Below, piece by piece: positions 49,375 through 61,402 of a DNA stretch of 64,000 nucleotides. A program made the translations under genes and the position numbers. This DNA is from Aquila chrysaetos chrysaetos (taxonomy: Eukaryota; Chordata; Aves; Accipitriformes; Accipitridae): the NCBI RefSeq assembly GCF_900496995.4, contig NC_044027.1:10750743-10814742 (forward strand), given 5' to 3'. Each line of letters opens with the position of its first letter. Positions within the stretch are counted from its first letter, which is position 1. The notes under the pieces are model-generated. The model had not been told where the DNA came from. It did no database searches and worked only from the letters and a program-made list of their open reading frames with translations.

Positions 49375-49520
49375 GGGTCAGAGAATCACAGAAAATGGAT
49401 TTGGAAATGCAGCTATCCCTTCTTCAGGTAGGTTCAATAAACCAATGTATTCCTGAAGGAAGTTTGTAAGTCCTGGTCTCAAAGCCTGCCCGGAGGAGGC
49501 TCCACTCTGCCCTAACAATC
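49375..49520 (-). repeat. Possible degenerate CR1 tail, reverse orientation
   Basis: tcagagaatcacagaa followed by tttggaaatgcagct, and further on ggaggaggctccactctgccc, resemble a reverse-complemented CR1 3' end (AGAATCACAGAAT...GGAGACTCCAC). The match is loose with many indels. Confidence 0.3.
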
Positions 49521-52139
49521 AGTACCAGCACGTCCCCATTCTTACCACCAGGACATTTTCTAATGCCCAGCTCACACCTCTTTCTTGTTAGAGTTTAACC
49601 TGTTTCTCTCTGGCACATCCCAAGGAGATACGATGAGCAAGGTCTGCATGCCATGGGACAGGTTTTCACTTGGTATTAATGGCAAAACTCCCAGGAACAA
49701 CAGCAAAAAATATTCAGTAAGGAACCAGACCAGGGGAATCACACCATAAGAGTGATGGTCTGACATGCCAGAGGAGTGAGATCTGAAGTCATCTCCTGTG
49801 CTCACTGTTGTGAGCTGCATGAACTTAGGAGTGAGCCCACATTGCACAGCTTGGCTTTATTTGCTCTCTTTCCCAAAGGGCAGGAACATCTCAGAGTCTG
49901 GGCTCCAGCATGGTTCCACACTGCTGCTGGGCTGGGCTGAGCTGGCAGTTACCTGGCCCTAGAGCCTTTAATGTAAGACCTAGCCTCTGCATGCCAGTTA
50001 CTGACCCAAAGAAGGGCTGATTTTCAAACTCTGACAGCTGCTCTTTATTAACTCAGTTCCTTTTCAGGTCCCTGATGTAGGGCTGATCCCCAGAGGAGTG
50101 CCCTACTAAATGCTTCCCTTGAATGCAGTTTCCTCCTCCCTTCCTACACTTTCTTTTGATTTCTTCTACAGACCTATGGAGCTTCTCTTTTAGCCTCTTC
50201 ACTTGCCATCCTTCCCCGCTCCTGAATATGCCTTCCCTTGCATGAGTCTGGTGGTCCGATTTCTATCGGTATTAATGGCCTTGGGCTCCTTTTTCTCAGG
50301 CCTGGAACTTTGCCTTTACCAACAAAATTTATCTTCATCAAAAATATTGACAGATAGGGAGATTCATCCAGGCATCTCTTGTAATTGCTTTTTCCTTTTT
50401 GCTCAGTGGCAGGCAGTAGGTTTGTTGCTCAGCAAAATAGTACTGAGATCAATGGCAAAGCTATATTTTCATTTTTTATAACTAAAACATTATTGCAGCC
50501 AATTTATGAGCTGAGATGAGCAGGAGCAGAAGAAAGAGTTGCAGCAGCCCTCTGCTTTTCTTTGGCCACCTGAGTTATTTCAAAGATACGTGCTGGTGTT
50601 AAATCAGTGAAGAAATGAAATAAAGTATTATACCAGCTGAGAGGGATGTGCCCCACGCTGAGCTGAGGTTGACTGGAGCATCACAAATGACTGTGAAGAG
50701 GGAGGGATAGGTAAAGGGCTCCAGGATTTATACAGTCCAGAGTACTTCAGTGCGGCTCTCCCTGTAGTGTTTGACTGGAAACTGCGGGCAGGTTTCCAAA
50801 GCTGGATGGTGCCTGGACCAAGAGAGGTGAAGGTGATCACAGCAGCAGTGGGTACAGCTGCGGCAGTTAGGGTGATGCATGTCCTCCTCCGCCTGCATGG
50901 CCCAGCTCCCTTCTAAGAGGAAGAGGTGATTGTTCATCAAAACCTGATTTTCTGAGCCTACAAGGAGACAAAGAAGGGCTAATAGCTTCTTGGCTCACTG
51001 TTGCCAGTCTCCCTCAGCCCCAAAACTCCCTCTCTCTGCCAGGGCCATGTTGTCAGTGCTGCTTCAGCTGCTCTGCTTGGCCTCTCATTCCTCTGCCCTT
51101 TTGCAGTCTTTTGAGCTGTGAGGGTCTCCCTTGCGTGTGCACCTTTGTTCTGGGGGATGTGCCAGGGAGGGAGAGCTGCTGTTGTTCAATTCCTTTGTGC
51201 ATAATGAAGCTCTGAAGGAAAAGGCTGTAATGTGATTTCAGATAAAAATGACTCAATCGATACAGTATAATTTGATCCCCAACAAACAACCACAACGTTC
51301 CCTTCTGCTCCTTTCCTTCCCACCGAAGGCATCTGTTTGTCTAGAGAGTCACTCACGCGTGAGGGAAACCCAAGTTGTTTGTAACTTTATCCCCATGCAT
51401 AGTGTTGTTCTGCCTGGATGTTACCAGGCAACTGTTGAAAACCAATAGGGTTTGCATTGCTGGTTACTACAAAGTTTGCTTTTCTATGTTCTTTTCACCT
51501 AAGCAGGCGGGGCTTCTTTGAGACGGTGTCTGAGGATGGTCTGCTCTCCCCTTGGGATGTGCCCTTGGCTAGATGGCCTCTGTGCTTGGTCACCTGTCTG
51601 CAGGCAAGTGGCACCGACTAGGTGTGACAAATAGAGAGGGCACTGAGCAACACCCTTGCCATTAACATTTCAAATATTTCATAGCTCAGCTGGAAAGCCA
51701 CTCCCTTAAAATGCCTGACCTGTGTTTTAGCTGTGGGGACGGTTTTATTCAGCCTTTTCCTAGCAGTTTCCTCTTGCTAGCAACTTCCCCTGGTTCAGGT
51801 CAAAACTGCTGTAACATCCAGCCTGTCCTGCAGGGCTGAGGAAGTAATTTCACATGTAGAAGATGACTTAATTTAATTTTCCTTAGTCTGCAGGGCATCC
51901 AGCTCCATCAGCTTTCTCTTAGCCCTAGAGCTGATGGATGGCTGAGTTGCACCTACTGCCATACCTCTTCCTCTGTAACGACACGTCCCTTGGCCGTGGG
52001 TAACAGTGAGGGCACTGTGTTTCCCACATTTCAATCACGTGTTGGACCAGTCCAGTAAAACTCAGATCAGTCCTGGCCAGACTAACCTACTCCTTGACTG
52101 CAAAGTCTTTCAGGCTATGTTATTCTTCCTCATCCATGT

Positions 52140-52160
52140 CCCCCCCCCCCCCCCCCCCCC
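52140..52160. repeat. Poly-C tract of 21 bases
   Basis: Uninterrupted run of 21 C (poly-G on the other strand). Long C/G homopolymers are rare in vertebrate DNA and can fold as G-quadruplex or i-motif structures; the length may also be an assembly artefact. Confidence 0.9.
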
Positions 52161-52344
52161 AGCACCCTGCAGAGACGATTATGGTAAGGATGGCTGTGGC
52201 TCAGCTTTACCTCCTCCCTCTCTTTGTAGCATTTCTGAGTTTGCCAGGTCTCTGCTCTGCAGCCAGGTTCCCCTTTCCATGCCGACTGCCTGGCAGATGC
52301 ATTCGGGAAGTGAGCAGTTCTGTTTTGGAGGTTTTGCAACTCTG

Positions 52345-52370
52345 ACTCCTTACAGCTGCTCCTTACAGCT
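52345..52370. repeat. 13-bp perfect tandem duplication
   Basis: CTCCTTACAGCTG occurs twice in direct succession. No gene is attached to it. Confidence 0.7.
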
Positions 52371-54930
52371 GTTGCAGCTACTTCTCGTCTTTCCTTCCTG
52401 CAGACTGGGACAAGATACAGCTGCTGTGAGAGCACTGGCCACAAGCATGGCTGGCACCATCCTTGTCTGTAAGCCCTTATTTACATTATAGCTCTTGTCC
52501 ACACATCATTTCTGGCACTGGGCTGCAGGAAATTTCCCTGGCAGGATGTACAGGCGATCACTCCCTTTAGCAAATGGGTTACATAAAGTTGTAGGCATTG
52601 CTAAAAGATGTCCTCTCTTTCCATCCTTATTTTGAAACAAACATTTAGCAAAATCAAAATGAAGTCTTGAAGCTCTTTAGAGTGGTGTCAGGGAACAGGA
52701 GCTTTGAGCAAGTTCCACCCCGCCTGCTCTGAATCCCAGTGTCAATTAACCAAACTCCAGTCTTTCTCATATAATTATTCCAGGGCTGAAGACACAGGAA
52801 GCTGTACCTGTGACTCTATAAGCCATGCCATACATTTGTGGTAAGAGGTACTAATGCCATGCTACCCCAGACTGCCATCCCAGGCACACTGCTCAGGTCC
52901 CAGTACCCTGCCTGGCATTTCCTCCCAGCCACCGGTTACCAATGGCTCCTCATGCAACATTCTTGCTCTTACCACAAGAGTAACATGATGCGAATATGTG
53001 GCTCTGTGAAATCACCAGCTCAGCTGTGCATGGAGCATGGACCTGCTTGGGAGGACAGCTTATTCCCCAGCAGCGGTCCTGATGCTGCGAGCCGGCAGTC
53101 TGTTTATTGGGAGCAGGCTGGTGCAGCAACGGGTAAGTTGGAAACAGTGTGCTTGGGATTTTCAAGGGAGACAGGAAGGAGTTAAGCATGCAGGTTCCCT
53201 AAGCGTTTTTAAAATGTTATTCTGAAAGTACCATTTTTTTGCATTCTTCAGTCACCTGCAGCATGTCGGAGTCTTGGCCTTAAGATGCCAGGGTTTTTCT
53301 TTAGCTTTTGCAGTGGGAGCTCTCTCTTCATCTTCAGTACTAGAAAAGCAGAAAACATTACATGCTACTTTTGTTTGGTTTGTTCTGATCTCCTGAAAGA
53401 TGTTGCAATTGAGTTCAGCTAAGCAAGGAATATTGTTTCCAGCAGTCATGGCTTAACACTCTTCAATTTCCTTGACATTTGTGACAAATGGTGGGAGAAC
53501 TCAGTGCTTCAGAGGGCTAATAACAGTGGAAATATCAGAGGTGATGTTGACATCTCAGGGAGAACTATGTAAACATGGCTGAATAGTGCCTCGTGAGGTC
53601 CAGACCAAAGTTAACTGAAATTCAGAAGGGGAACAAAGCATCCCCTTGGAAATGTTGAAAGGGGCCTGAGCCCCTCTGTGCGTGTCCTGCCAACGCTGCT
53701 GCCAATGCCTCTCAGAGATGCCTGGGACGAGGTCAGTGCCACTGTTGTGGTGTTTCCCCAGAGCCCAGATGGTGACGGAGCACCTCCTCGCTTGCATGCT
53801 GTCCATCGTGCCTGAGCAGGTCTGGGAAATTCACCCCCTTGTCAATCCGTGGACCAGGTCCAATACCAGTTATTTGACAAGTCTTGGTGTCTGTTAAACA
53901 CACTCAAGCGTTCCCAGTCTGAGACAACTCGCTAACATGGCTGTGGCTGCCTGGGTTTGCCACATATGCAAAAACAATACCTGGAACCTTCAGGATACTT
54001 CTGATCTGACACTTCCAAGCCAAGGCAAGGTGGTGTCTCCACGCTGGGAATGAATCACACCAAAGGTTGGGGACCTTTCTGGTCTCCTGATGCTTCCATC
54101 CCGTAAAGAAGAAGGTGACAGCCGCCTGCTGCTGGCAAGTCAGCGTTGTGTCAGGCAGTAGCAATTCGCCCTCCTCTTACCCCAGGCTGTGCTGTGAGCC
54201 TGGGAACCCTTGTACCGAGGGAGAATGGACCGTGGCCAGCCCTGCATCTTCTGGCACGTCTCTTCCCAGATGGCAGGGCCTTAGCACAAACCCAGAACAT
54301 GCATGGCTACAGGCAAACATCATGGTCTGCCTTCCTCCTTCAGCTAGGATTAAAGGCTAAGAACCAGATGGGTTCTTTTGTAATCTTGTTATAGTAATGA
54401 CCCCATTACAAGAATTATCACTTCTATCGTACTGTGCTTCCTCTTTTCCCAAGTTTCTTCAGAGGAACCTCTGTTGTGTCCAGATGCTCTGCCTGGGACA
54501 TGTAAAATTGCAGCTTCTATTACTCAGAGACATTGCAGCAGCTGGATGCCTGTTAAAGTCTTCCCACCTCAGCTCCAAAGCAAGACCATGGCTGGAAGGA
54601 TTAACAGGAGAGCAGATAAGATCGTGCCATGACCTAGATCTGTATCACAGATTTCCAGGTGTCCAGCTTTGCTTTGCTCTGCAGTCAGCATGGACAGGTG
54701 ACCTTCCTGTGTCAGGAGCACAGCTACATCTCCCAGGACTGTGTTTCCTTCAGGATTGTTCATGGGAAACCTGAGGGATCTTTGACCAATGGCTCACACA
54801 AAAATTCTTCTGCTATCAATTGTTAATTCAAAAGGCCAGAGACCATGCAGTTAATTTGAGTGAAGAGGAAAGAAAATTGTTGATTTTTCTTGGGAAGTGC
54901 TGATTCACTGAATGTTTACTCGAAGTTCTT

Positions 54931-55428
54931 TGATGGTGTTTAACCCCAACCGGCGACTAAGCACCCCACAGCTGCTTGCTCACTCCTCCCTCCCCTGCGC
55001 GTTGAGATAAGAACAGTTTAATAATTAAAATAAAATATAATAATAATAATAATTGTAATGAAAAGGAAGATAACAAAAAGAGAGAGAGATAAAACCCAAG
55101 AAAGACAAGTGATGCACAATCCCAGCCAGTCCCTGAGCAGCGATCAGCCCCTCCTGGCCAACTCCCCCCAGTTATACGCTGAGCATGATGTTCTGTGGTA
55201 TGGCTAGTTCGGGTCAGCTGTCCTGGCCATGATCCCTCTCACCTTCTTGTGCACCTCCTTGATGCAGAGCATGGGAAACTGAAAAATCCTTGACTTAGGG
55301 TAAGAACTACTTAGCAACCACTAAAACATCAGTGTGTTATCAACATTATTCTCATACTAAATCCAAAATACAGCACTGTACCAGCTGCTAGGAAGAAAAT
55401 TAACTCTGTCCCAGCTGAAACCAGGACG
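54931..55428 (-). mobile_element. Endogenous retrovirus solo LTR, older copy
   Basis: Same family and orientation as the copy at 60812-61397, about 498 bases with internal deletions. On the + strand it starts tgatggtgtttaacccc (canonical TGTTGTGGTTTAA) and ends ccagctgaaaccaggac; read on the minus strand it would begin TGTCCTGGTTTCAGCTGG. Shared blocks include gttgagataagaacagttta, tgatgcacaatc, gggtcagctgtcctggc, aactgaaaaatccttgactt and atcagtgtgttatcaacatt. The TATA region is mutated. I see no clear target-site duplication and no gag, pol or env around it. Inactive relic. Confidence 0.88.
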
Positions 55429-58400
55429 ATACTTCATTCACTGGTCTGGTGGACAGCTCAGGAGCCTGGACTTCACTAGTTGTAGAGGGCACATTTGACG
55501 TTTTGGCATACACCCCTGGGAAAGGACCAGCCCACGTCCTGCTGCCTGGGCACTCCAGAGACCGGCAGGCATGTGGCCACGGTGCCTACAAACCCCGGCT
55601 TCCCAGGCTCTGTGTAGCAGTGGATGTTTGGCCATACTGGTAATGCAAGCTATTGTCACGTATCCAACATCAGTGCAGACATCAGTACTTAGAGGGACAC
55701 TGTTTTGAGGATTAAGGCACTAGATGGGTCTCAAAAGCTCAGTCTTCCTGAGAGATCTGCACAAGTCACTTGGGGACCGAGTGTTAGAGATGTCCTTGAT
55801 CTCACCTGTTCTTTTCCCATGGTATATTCATCTTTTGCACCAAAGGTGTGGTGCTTGTTCTGTGGATATACTTGTGCAGTTAGAGCAGAGGGGGCAGGAG
55901 AGACTGGGTCTGGTTGACGGGGGCCACACTCAGCCAGGTCTTCCCATCCCACACGCAAATCTGGGGTCCTTGGCCCCAAAGGATGGAAAGGCGTTATTCT
56001 AGAGAGACGGCCTGTGGCTCCGGCCCAGCACCACACTGTCTTTAATGATTGTGGTTTAGAAGGCACCGATTTTGCATCTTCTCAGTGTTTTCATATCTCT
56101 TCATCACTTTTGATAATGGACCCTGATTCCACATGGCAACAAACAAAGGCTGAGACCTGGACATATACTGTTGTTTCATAGTTTCTCTATGGCAGATGGA
56201 ACAAAACATACAATTTCTGACTTACCATATCACTTCAGAGAATATCACTTCAGTGCATTATATATCATGTGAAAATAATTTAAATGGCACACTAGAACGC
56301 CTCCTAATTTTAAATATATCATTTTCCTTCAGACTTTCTTCTGTTTTTCCTGTTTGAGAAGCTCAAAATATTTGTCTCTTCATATTCTCTTTATCACTTA
56401 TTGCTTTGGGCATGCTTACCTGGTTCCCACCCGCCTTCCCTAAACAAGTCTGGTTTTTTACTTATGGGCAAGAATCTAAAATTTTCCATGAGCTTTCTCC
56501 TGCAAACTCAACCCTGGGGATCTAAGTCACTGCTTGATTTGAAAGGAATATGGAAATTATACCACTGGGTATGGATGTCACTGGGGCAAGGTAAGGGGCA
56601 AGGCAGCTTTTTAATTACAACATAGTCAGCTCTCTCACCAATGCAGGCTTCTCTGTTCACCCTTTGCACCTCTCTTTCCTCCCTGGACCTGCCTCTCTGC
56701 CTCCCCTTCCCCGTATTGTCCCTCTGTGGAAAGCGTTTCTGGGAAGGTGGACCTGGCTTCCTATCAGCCCAAAGGCACATGTCCCTCCTTCCTTCCTACA
56801 TCTCCGCTCTGCTGGGGAAGAGCCACTGGGCTTCATCTGATATAGGGATTCCCAGCAGCGCTGCTTTTCTCATGTCCGAATTCCTCCCAGAAGCTGTTTA
56901 GAAAGGGGACCCCAAGGAAGGATCTGTAAAGCTTTTCATTGACATCTGTTGGCATTTGTAAAGCATTTAGAGAACAATAACTGAGTGGAGCTTGACTTCC
57001 TTTTTACTACAGGACTGAAAGAGGAACAGCTGTCTTAATGATAAAAGAACTGATACAAGACACTTGCTTGGTTATTTGGTGCTTCTTTTCATTTAATTAT
57101 GGAGAAGTTCCCTAAGGAGTACGAGAAATGTGATTTTCCACCTTTATGCCAAAGCAGGACCGAGTTTGAGCCCATAACCAGCACAGGGAGGAATAGCCAC
57201 AGGGCAGTGCCCCAAGGAATCGAGTCCATGAGCCAGTGGTCTTCTACCTGGTCCATCCTGGGGTGGGTGTTAGACTTCTTTTGAGTGAATTTCACTTACT
57301 GCATGCAGAGTTTTCCTAGTTTCTGTTAAAGAAAACCCACTGGCTACATGCAAATTTCCACAGAAGAAAAGCAGATTTCTTTGAAATTCTCCAGCAGGGT
57401 GGAATTAATAGTTGCAAGATTTAAAAGTAACAAAAGTTGAAAAAAAATTCTAAATCAGCACTTAATTCATTGGATTTTCAAAGCCCAATAACTTTTTAAG
57501 AGAGTATAGAATTGTTTCAATTCTTCCATCTGCCATTGGAAATCTTTACCCCTTTAAAAGCACAGTGCAGGTCTTTAATGATGTTGGAACAACTAATGCT
57601 GTAACATACAATGCTGTACATTTTAATTGCTCATTTGTTGTAGTCCACCATTATATCATTGTAGGATATTTTAAATCTGTGCAATTGTAATGAATAGCTT
57701 TAGGAAAATTAAACATGCCTTTGGCACTGAATTTAAAAAGAAATGTGTGCCACAGAGTGTCTGATGTTAGACCTAAAGGCATATAATAGGGTAGAAATCC
57801 TCTGGTCCCATAAACTGGCATCCTTTTTTTTGGTTATTACATGTGTGAAAATCCCGTTATTAGTAATATACTTACCATTAAAGAAACCACAAAACCTCTC
57901 AGTTTGGGATTGGAAAACTGCATGTACTGATCTTCTGAGACATCCTCATCCTAAAACACGTCAGACTCAAGCAGTGCTGCAGAGCCCTGCTAGAATTGTG
58001 GAGTCAAGCAAATGACGGGACCTTGTGCAGGCAAGAATAGATGGAAATCCTGATGAGATCATATATGCTGCTGAACTGTAAACTTATGCTCTAAAAGAAA
58101 AGTCTTTATTACTTCAGAATGGTGAACTTTATTTGGTGTGTTCTAGAGTAGCACACAAGCATTTTTCCACACTGAGTAGAAACATATTCAAGTTGATCAG
58201 AAGTTTTTTCTACCCATCTCTGTCCCTTCTCAAAGTTTCAGTAAAGAACTTCAAGTCACTGCAGGTATAATAAAAACTAAATCCTTTGCTTCAGTGTTGG
58301 TAGAAATTTCATTATACACAGCTTTCTGTAATTTCATCTGGAAGTGATTCAAGCTGTTGCCTCATGTGTAATAGCAGTAATGCAAGAGCCAGACCAAGCC

Positions 58401-60806
58401 AAGGGAAACTGCTTACTTAATCTAAGTGAACACTAGGGATTAGACACAAACTTGTTTTGAGAAATTCTCGCTTGTACAACATAGTTTTCCAAATTACCAC
58501 CTCTCTTGGAAATGAAAAACGGCATCAGCAAGAGCTTTCTTTATGATAAATCCTGATTTTTGTTATGGATGTGAGCAGAACTTGGCTTTGGGTCCCTGAC
58601 CTGAATCCCTGTTTCTGGTCTTTGTGCCTTTGACTCCCTTTCATAGGTGAATCATTGACAGAGCTTCATTGAGAACAGCATTCAAATTTGTATTCTCACC
58701 TCAACTTCATGTTCACAGATGCTCTGGATCTAATTTTGACTGTGCAGTTGCTTTTACTTGACCCTGATGGAAAAGTCCCACACGTTTTGTTTTAGTGCAA
58801 TTGATCTGGAGACTTGTAAGGGCATTTAGCTTGCTGCAAGAGGCTGTTGGGAATATCTAGCTTGTGTAAGGCTGGGGTATAAGTTATTGAGCAAAGGTAT
58901 GTCCATCTGCCCATCCATCCTTATTTTTTGAACAGGACATACACAACTGTGTGATATTTGGGTTTAGGCTTGGTTTAGATCTCAGTTCCCGATAGAATTC
59001 TGCTCAAGAGAGTGTTTTTAGCAGTCATGTATTTATGGTCAGGTAGCTCAATGCACTGCTGAAACCCTATTTCATTCTCTTATTCCTCCCTTTCATTTGA
59101 CTATGGTTTCCTTTCTTTTGCACAAAGCCAAATCTTGGTAGGATGCAAGTAAAAACGCAATTTTGCAACTGGAAAAAGCAAATAGGTAGTGAAGTTATGC
59201 CCTTTTCATTGTAAATGTGTTGTTTTTTAAATAATTTTTGGCCTGACCTGCCTTGCATCTGAGAAGCGTGGAATGCAGCTCCTGGTCAAGGACCATGACA
59301 GTGCCATTGCTTCAGCTGTGGCATTTTGCTACTTCCCTCCTTGTAAGTGCATATCCAAAATGGACAGAGAGGCCAGAAAATTATTTGCTTTAATAGGTGA
59401 GTTCTCAGAAAGGAGATTTTGTGCTAAAAAATGAATGTCAGTTCAACCAGTGATCTGATTTTGTTGTTTATTCTGTTTCTGGTTTTAGTATTCTTACTCT
59501 TAAATGCTGAATAATACTGCTAAATTCCAGAGAATATGAAAACAAATAAAATCTTCTATTAAAGCAAATCAAGGCAAATTAATTTGTTTTGCTGTGCCCT
59601 GATCAGCTGTGCTGACTGGTGTGGGGTGAGGCTCGCACTAAATTACAGCCAGCTATTTTCCTCCTTTGCAGGCTACTTGATTTGGCCAAAACTGGAGAGG
59701 TCAAAGTCATAGTTAGCTGAAAATCAGAAGTCCGCTCACCTAGAAGCCGATGAGTATAGGCTTGAAAAGAACTACTAGGAAGATGACTCAAGCTATGTCA
59801 AGAGCCCTGTTTTTGATGAGATGGGAGAGGTGCCAATAACTCTGCAATTGGTTGTACTATTTCTGAGGAATGATTAATCCCTATGTGGGATGCTGCTTGC
59901 AACAGGAAGGGAGAGGCTATGTAGTCTATTGACTGCAAACATTGTACTGTTGAATAGGGCAAGTTTCATTTTAAAGTTTCTGTGTGTAATTTGTCTGAAA
60001 TCGTTTACATTGTTGAGGAAACAGGATGGCCCACAGGGCAAGGTGTGCTTGCTGCTACCTACACAACAGTATTTATAGTGGAGTCATTTAAATAAGCAAT
60101 GTATAAATGACACTATATTTTTTTTTGTTTCTGAAGCTGGTCAGTGTGTCTCTGAAATCACGTTGTTTGTTCTGCAGGAGAATACTCAGTAACCAGAAGT
60201 GCAAGATGGTCATTTTGAAGATAGGTAAGACCTTTGAATCACGAGGGAAAGCGATTGATTTTCCTGGCATTTAAACTGGAAATTGCATTAGGTTTCTTAG
60301 CAATTAGAACATTGGGTCACCTACTCCTGTCTAGTTTTTAACAGAACACTTGAGGGAAAACCAGTCTCTTCCTGGAACTCATGGAGGAACATTGCGCATC
60401 ATCCATCGCTGGCCTCTGACCAAAGATAAGAACAGCCTCTGGTGATCACTTGGTGGCATCTACGAGAAATGAAAGGCAATATGCTATCTAAGAAAGATTT
60501 TTCTCATTGTGTCACAGAAGACCATGGCTCTTTTGGTTAGCTTTCTCAGGCAGCCTGAACTCCATGGCTGGAAGATTCAACTCAGTCCAACCTCCCTAAG
60601 AATCAGATTGGACCGACCAAGCACTTGGCTCCTTGAAAACATTGTTCTGTGCCTGACAGGGAGCCTCTCAGTAGAAATGGAATGACAACAGGCGCTGGGG
60701 ACTGTCATACTCCTGTGCATCCAGGGGCTCTGTCTGGTGGACAGGAGAGTGGGTCGTTCCGGCTCTGGCATCCTTCAGTAGCCCCAGTCAAAGGCACAAA
60801 CACTAC
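55429..60806. other. Interval between the two LTRs, host non-coding DNA
   Basis: This 5.4 kb separates two LTRs of the same family and orientation, but it contains no primer-binding site next to the LTR, no gag/pol/env frames and no polypurine tract. It is AT-rich host sequence (especially 57.3-59.6 kb) with no exon I can support. Confidence 0.6.
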
Positions 60807-60811
60807 GACGT
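60807..60811. repeat. Left target-site duplication GACGT of the younger LTR
   Basis: GACGT immediately before the LTR terminus TGTTGTGG; repeated at 61398-61402. Confidence 0.85.
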
Positions 60812-61397
60812 TGTTGTGGTTTAAGCCCAGCCAGCAACTAAGCACCATGCAGCCGCTCACTTGCTCCCTCTCACCCAGTGGGATGGGGGAGAGAACTGGG
60901 AAAAAAAAAAAAGTAAAACTTGTGGGTTGAGATAAGAACAGTTTAATAGAACAGAAAGGAAGAAAATAATAATGATAATAACAACAATAATAAAATGACA
61001 ATAGTAATAATAAAAAGATTGGAATATACTAGTGATATACTATGCAACTGCTCACCACCTGCTGACCGACACCCAGTTAGTCCCTAAGTGGCGATCCCCC
61101 CAGCCCCACTCCCCCCAGTTTATATACTGGACATGATGTCAGATGGTATGGAATATCCCTTTGGCCAGTTTGGGTCAGCTGCCCTGGCTGTGTCCCCTCC
61201 CAACTTGTCGTGCCCCTCCAGCCTTCTTGCTGGCTGGGCATGAGGAGCTGAAAAATCCTTGACTTTAGACTAAACATTACTTAGCAACAACTGAAAACAT
61301 CAGTGTGTTATCAACATTCTTCTCATACTGAACTCAAAACATAGCACTGTACCAGCTACTAGGAAGACAATTAACTATCCCAGCTGAAACCAGGACA
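60812..61397 (-). mobile_element. Endogenous retrovirus solo LTR, younger copy with target-site duplication
   Basis: A 586-base LTR with intact termini: on the minus strand it starts TGTCCTGGTTTCAGCTGG and ends AACCACAACA. It is flanked by a perfect 5-bp direct repeat GACGT (60807-60811 and 61398-61402), which marks a complete insertion. On the minus strand a TATATAA box sits in ccagtatataaactgggg near 61125, and an AT-rich trinucleotide region (ATT/ATA) lies near 60965-61020. I recognise this LTR as a common avian family. Because the duplication directly brackets the single LTR, this is a solo LTR left by recombination. No retroviral genes are present. Confidence 0.92.
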
Positions 61398-61402
61398 GAC
61401 GT
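61398..61402. repeat. Right target-site duplication GACGT of the younger LTR
   Basis: GACGT immediately after the LTR terminus CAGGACA; the partner is at 60807-60811. Five bases is a typical retroviral duplication length. Confidence 0.85.

Larger units (their letters stand above)
36045..54930. other. Non-coding stretch with minus-strand exon candidates and old repeats
   Basis: Contents I can name are the candidate exons at 41.3-41.9 kb, the repeats at 43.05, 46.97, 47.74 and 49.38 kb, and the homopolymers at 42.9, 45.7 and 52.1 kb. A small CpG-rich patch lies at 48.23-48.45 kb. The TNF-ligand genes that follow TMEM268 in mammals (TNFSF15, TNFSF8) were looked for on both strands by their conserved TNF-domain motifs and were not found. 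Confidence 0.5.

Noticed and set aside
54931-61397. A complete provirus between the two LTRs
   Set aside because: The right LTR has its own flanking GACGT duplication, there is no primer-binding site, and no retroviral coding sequence lies between the LTRs.
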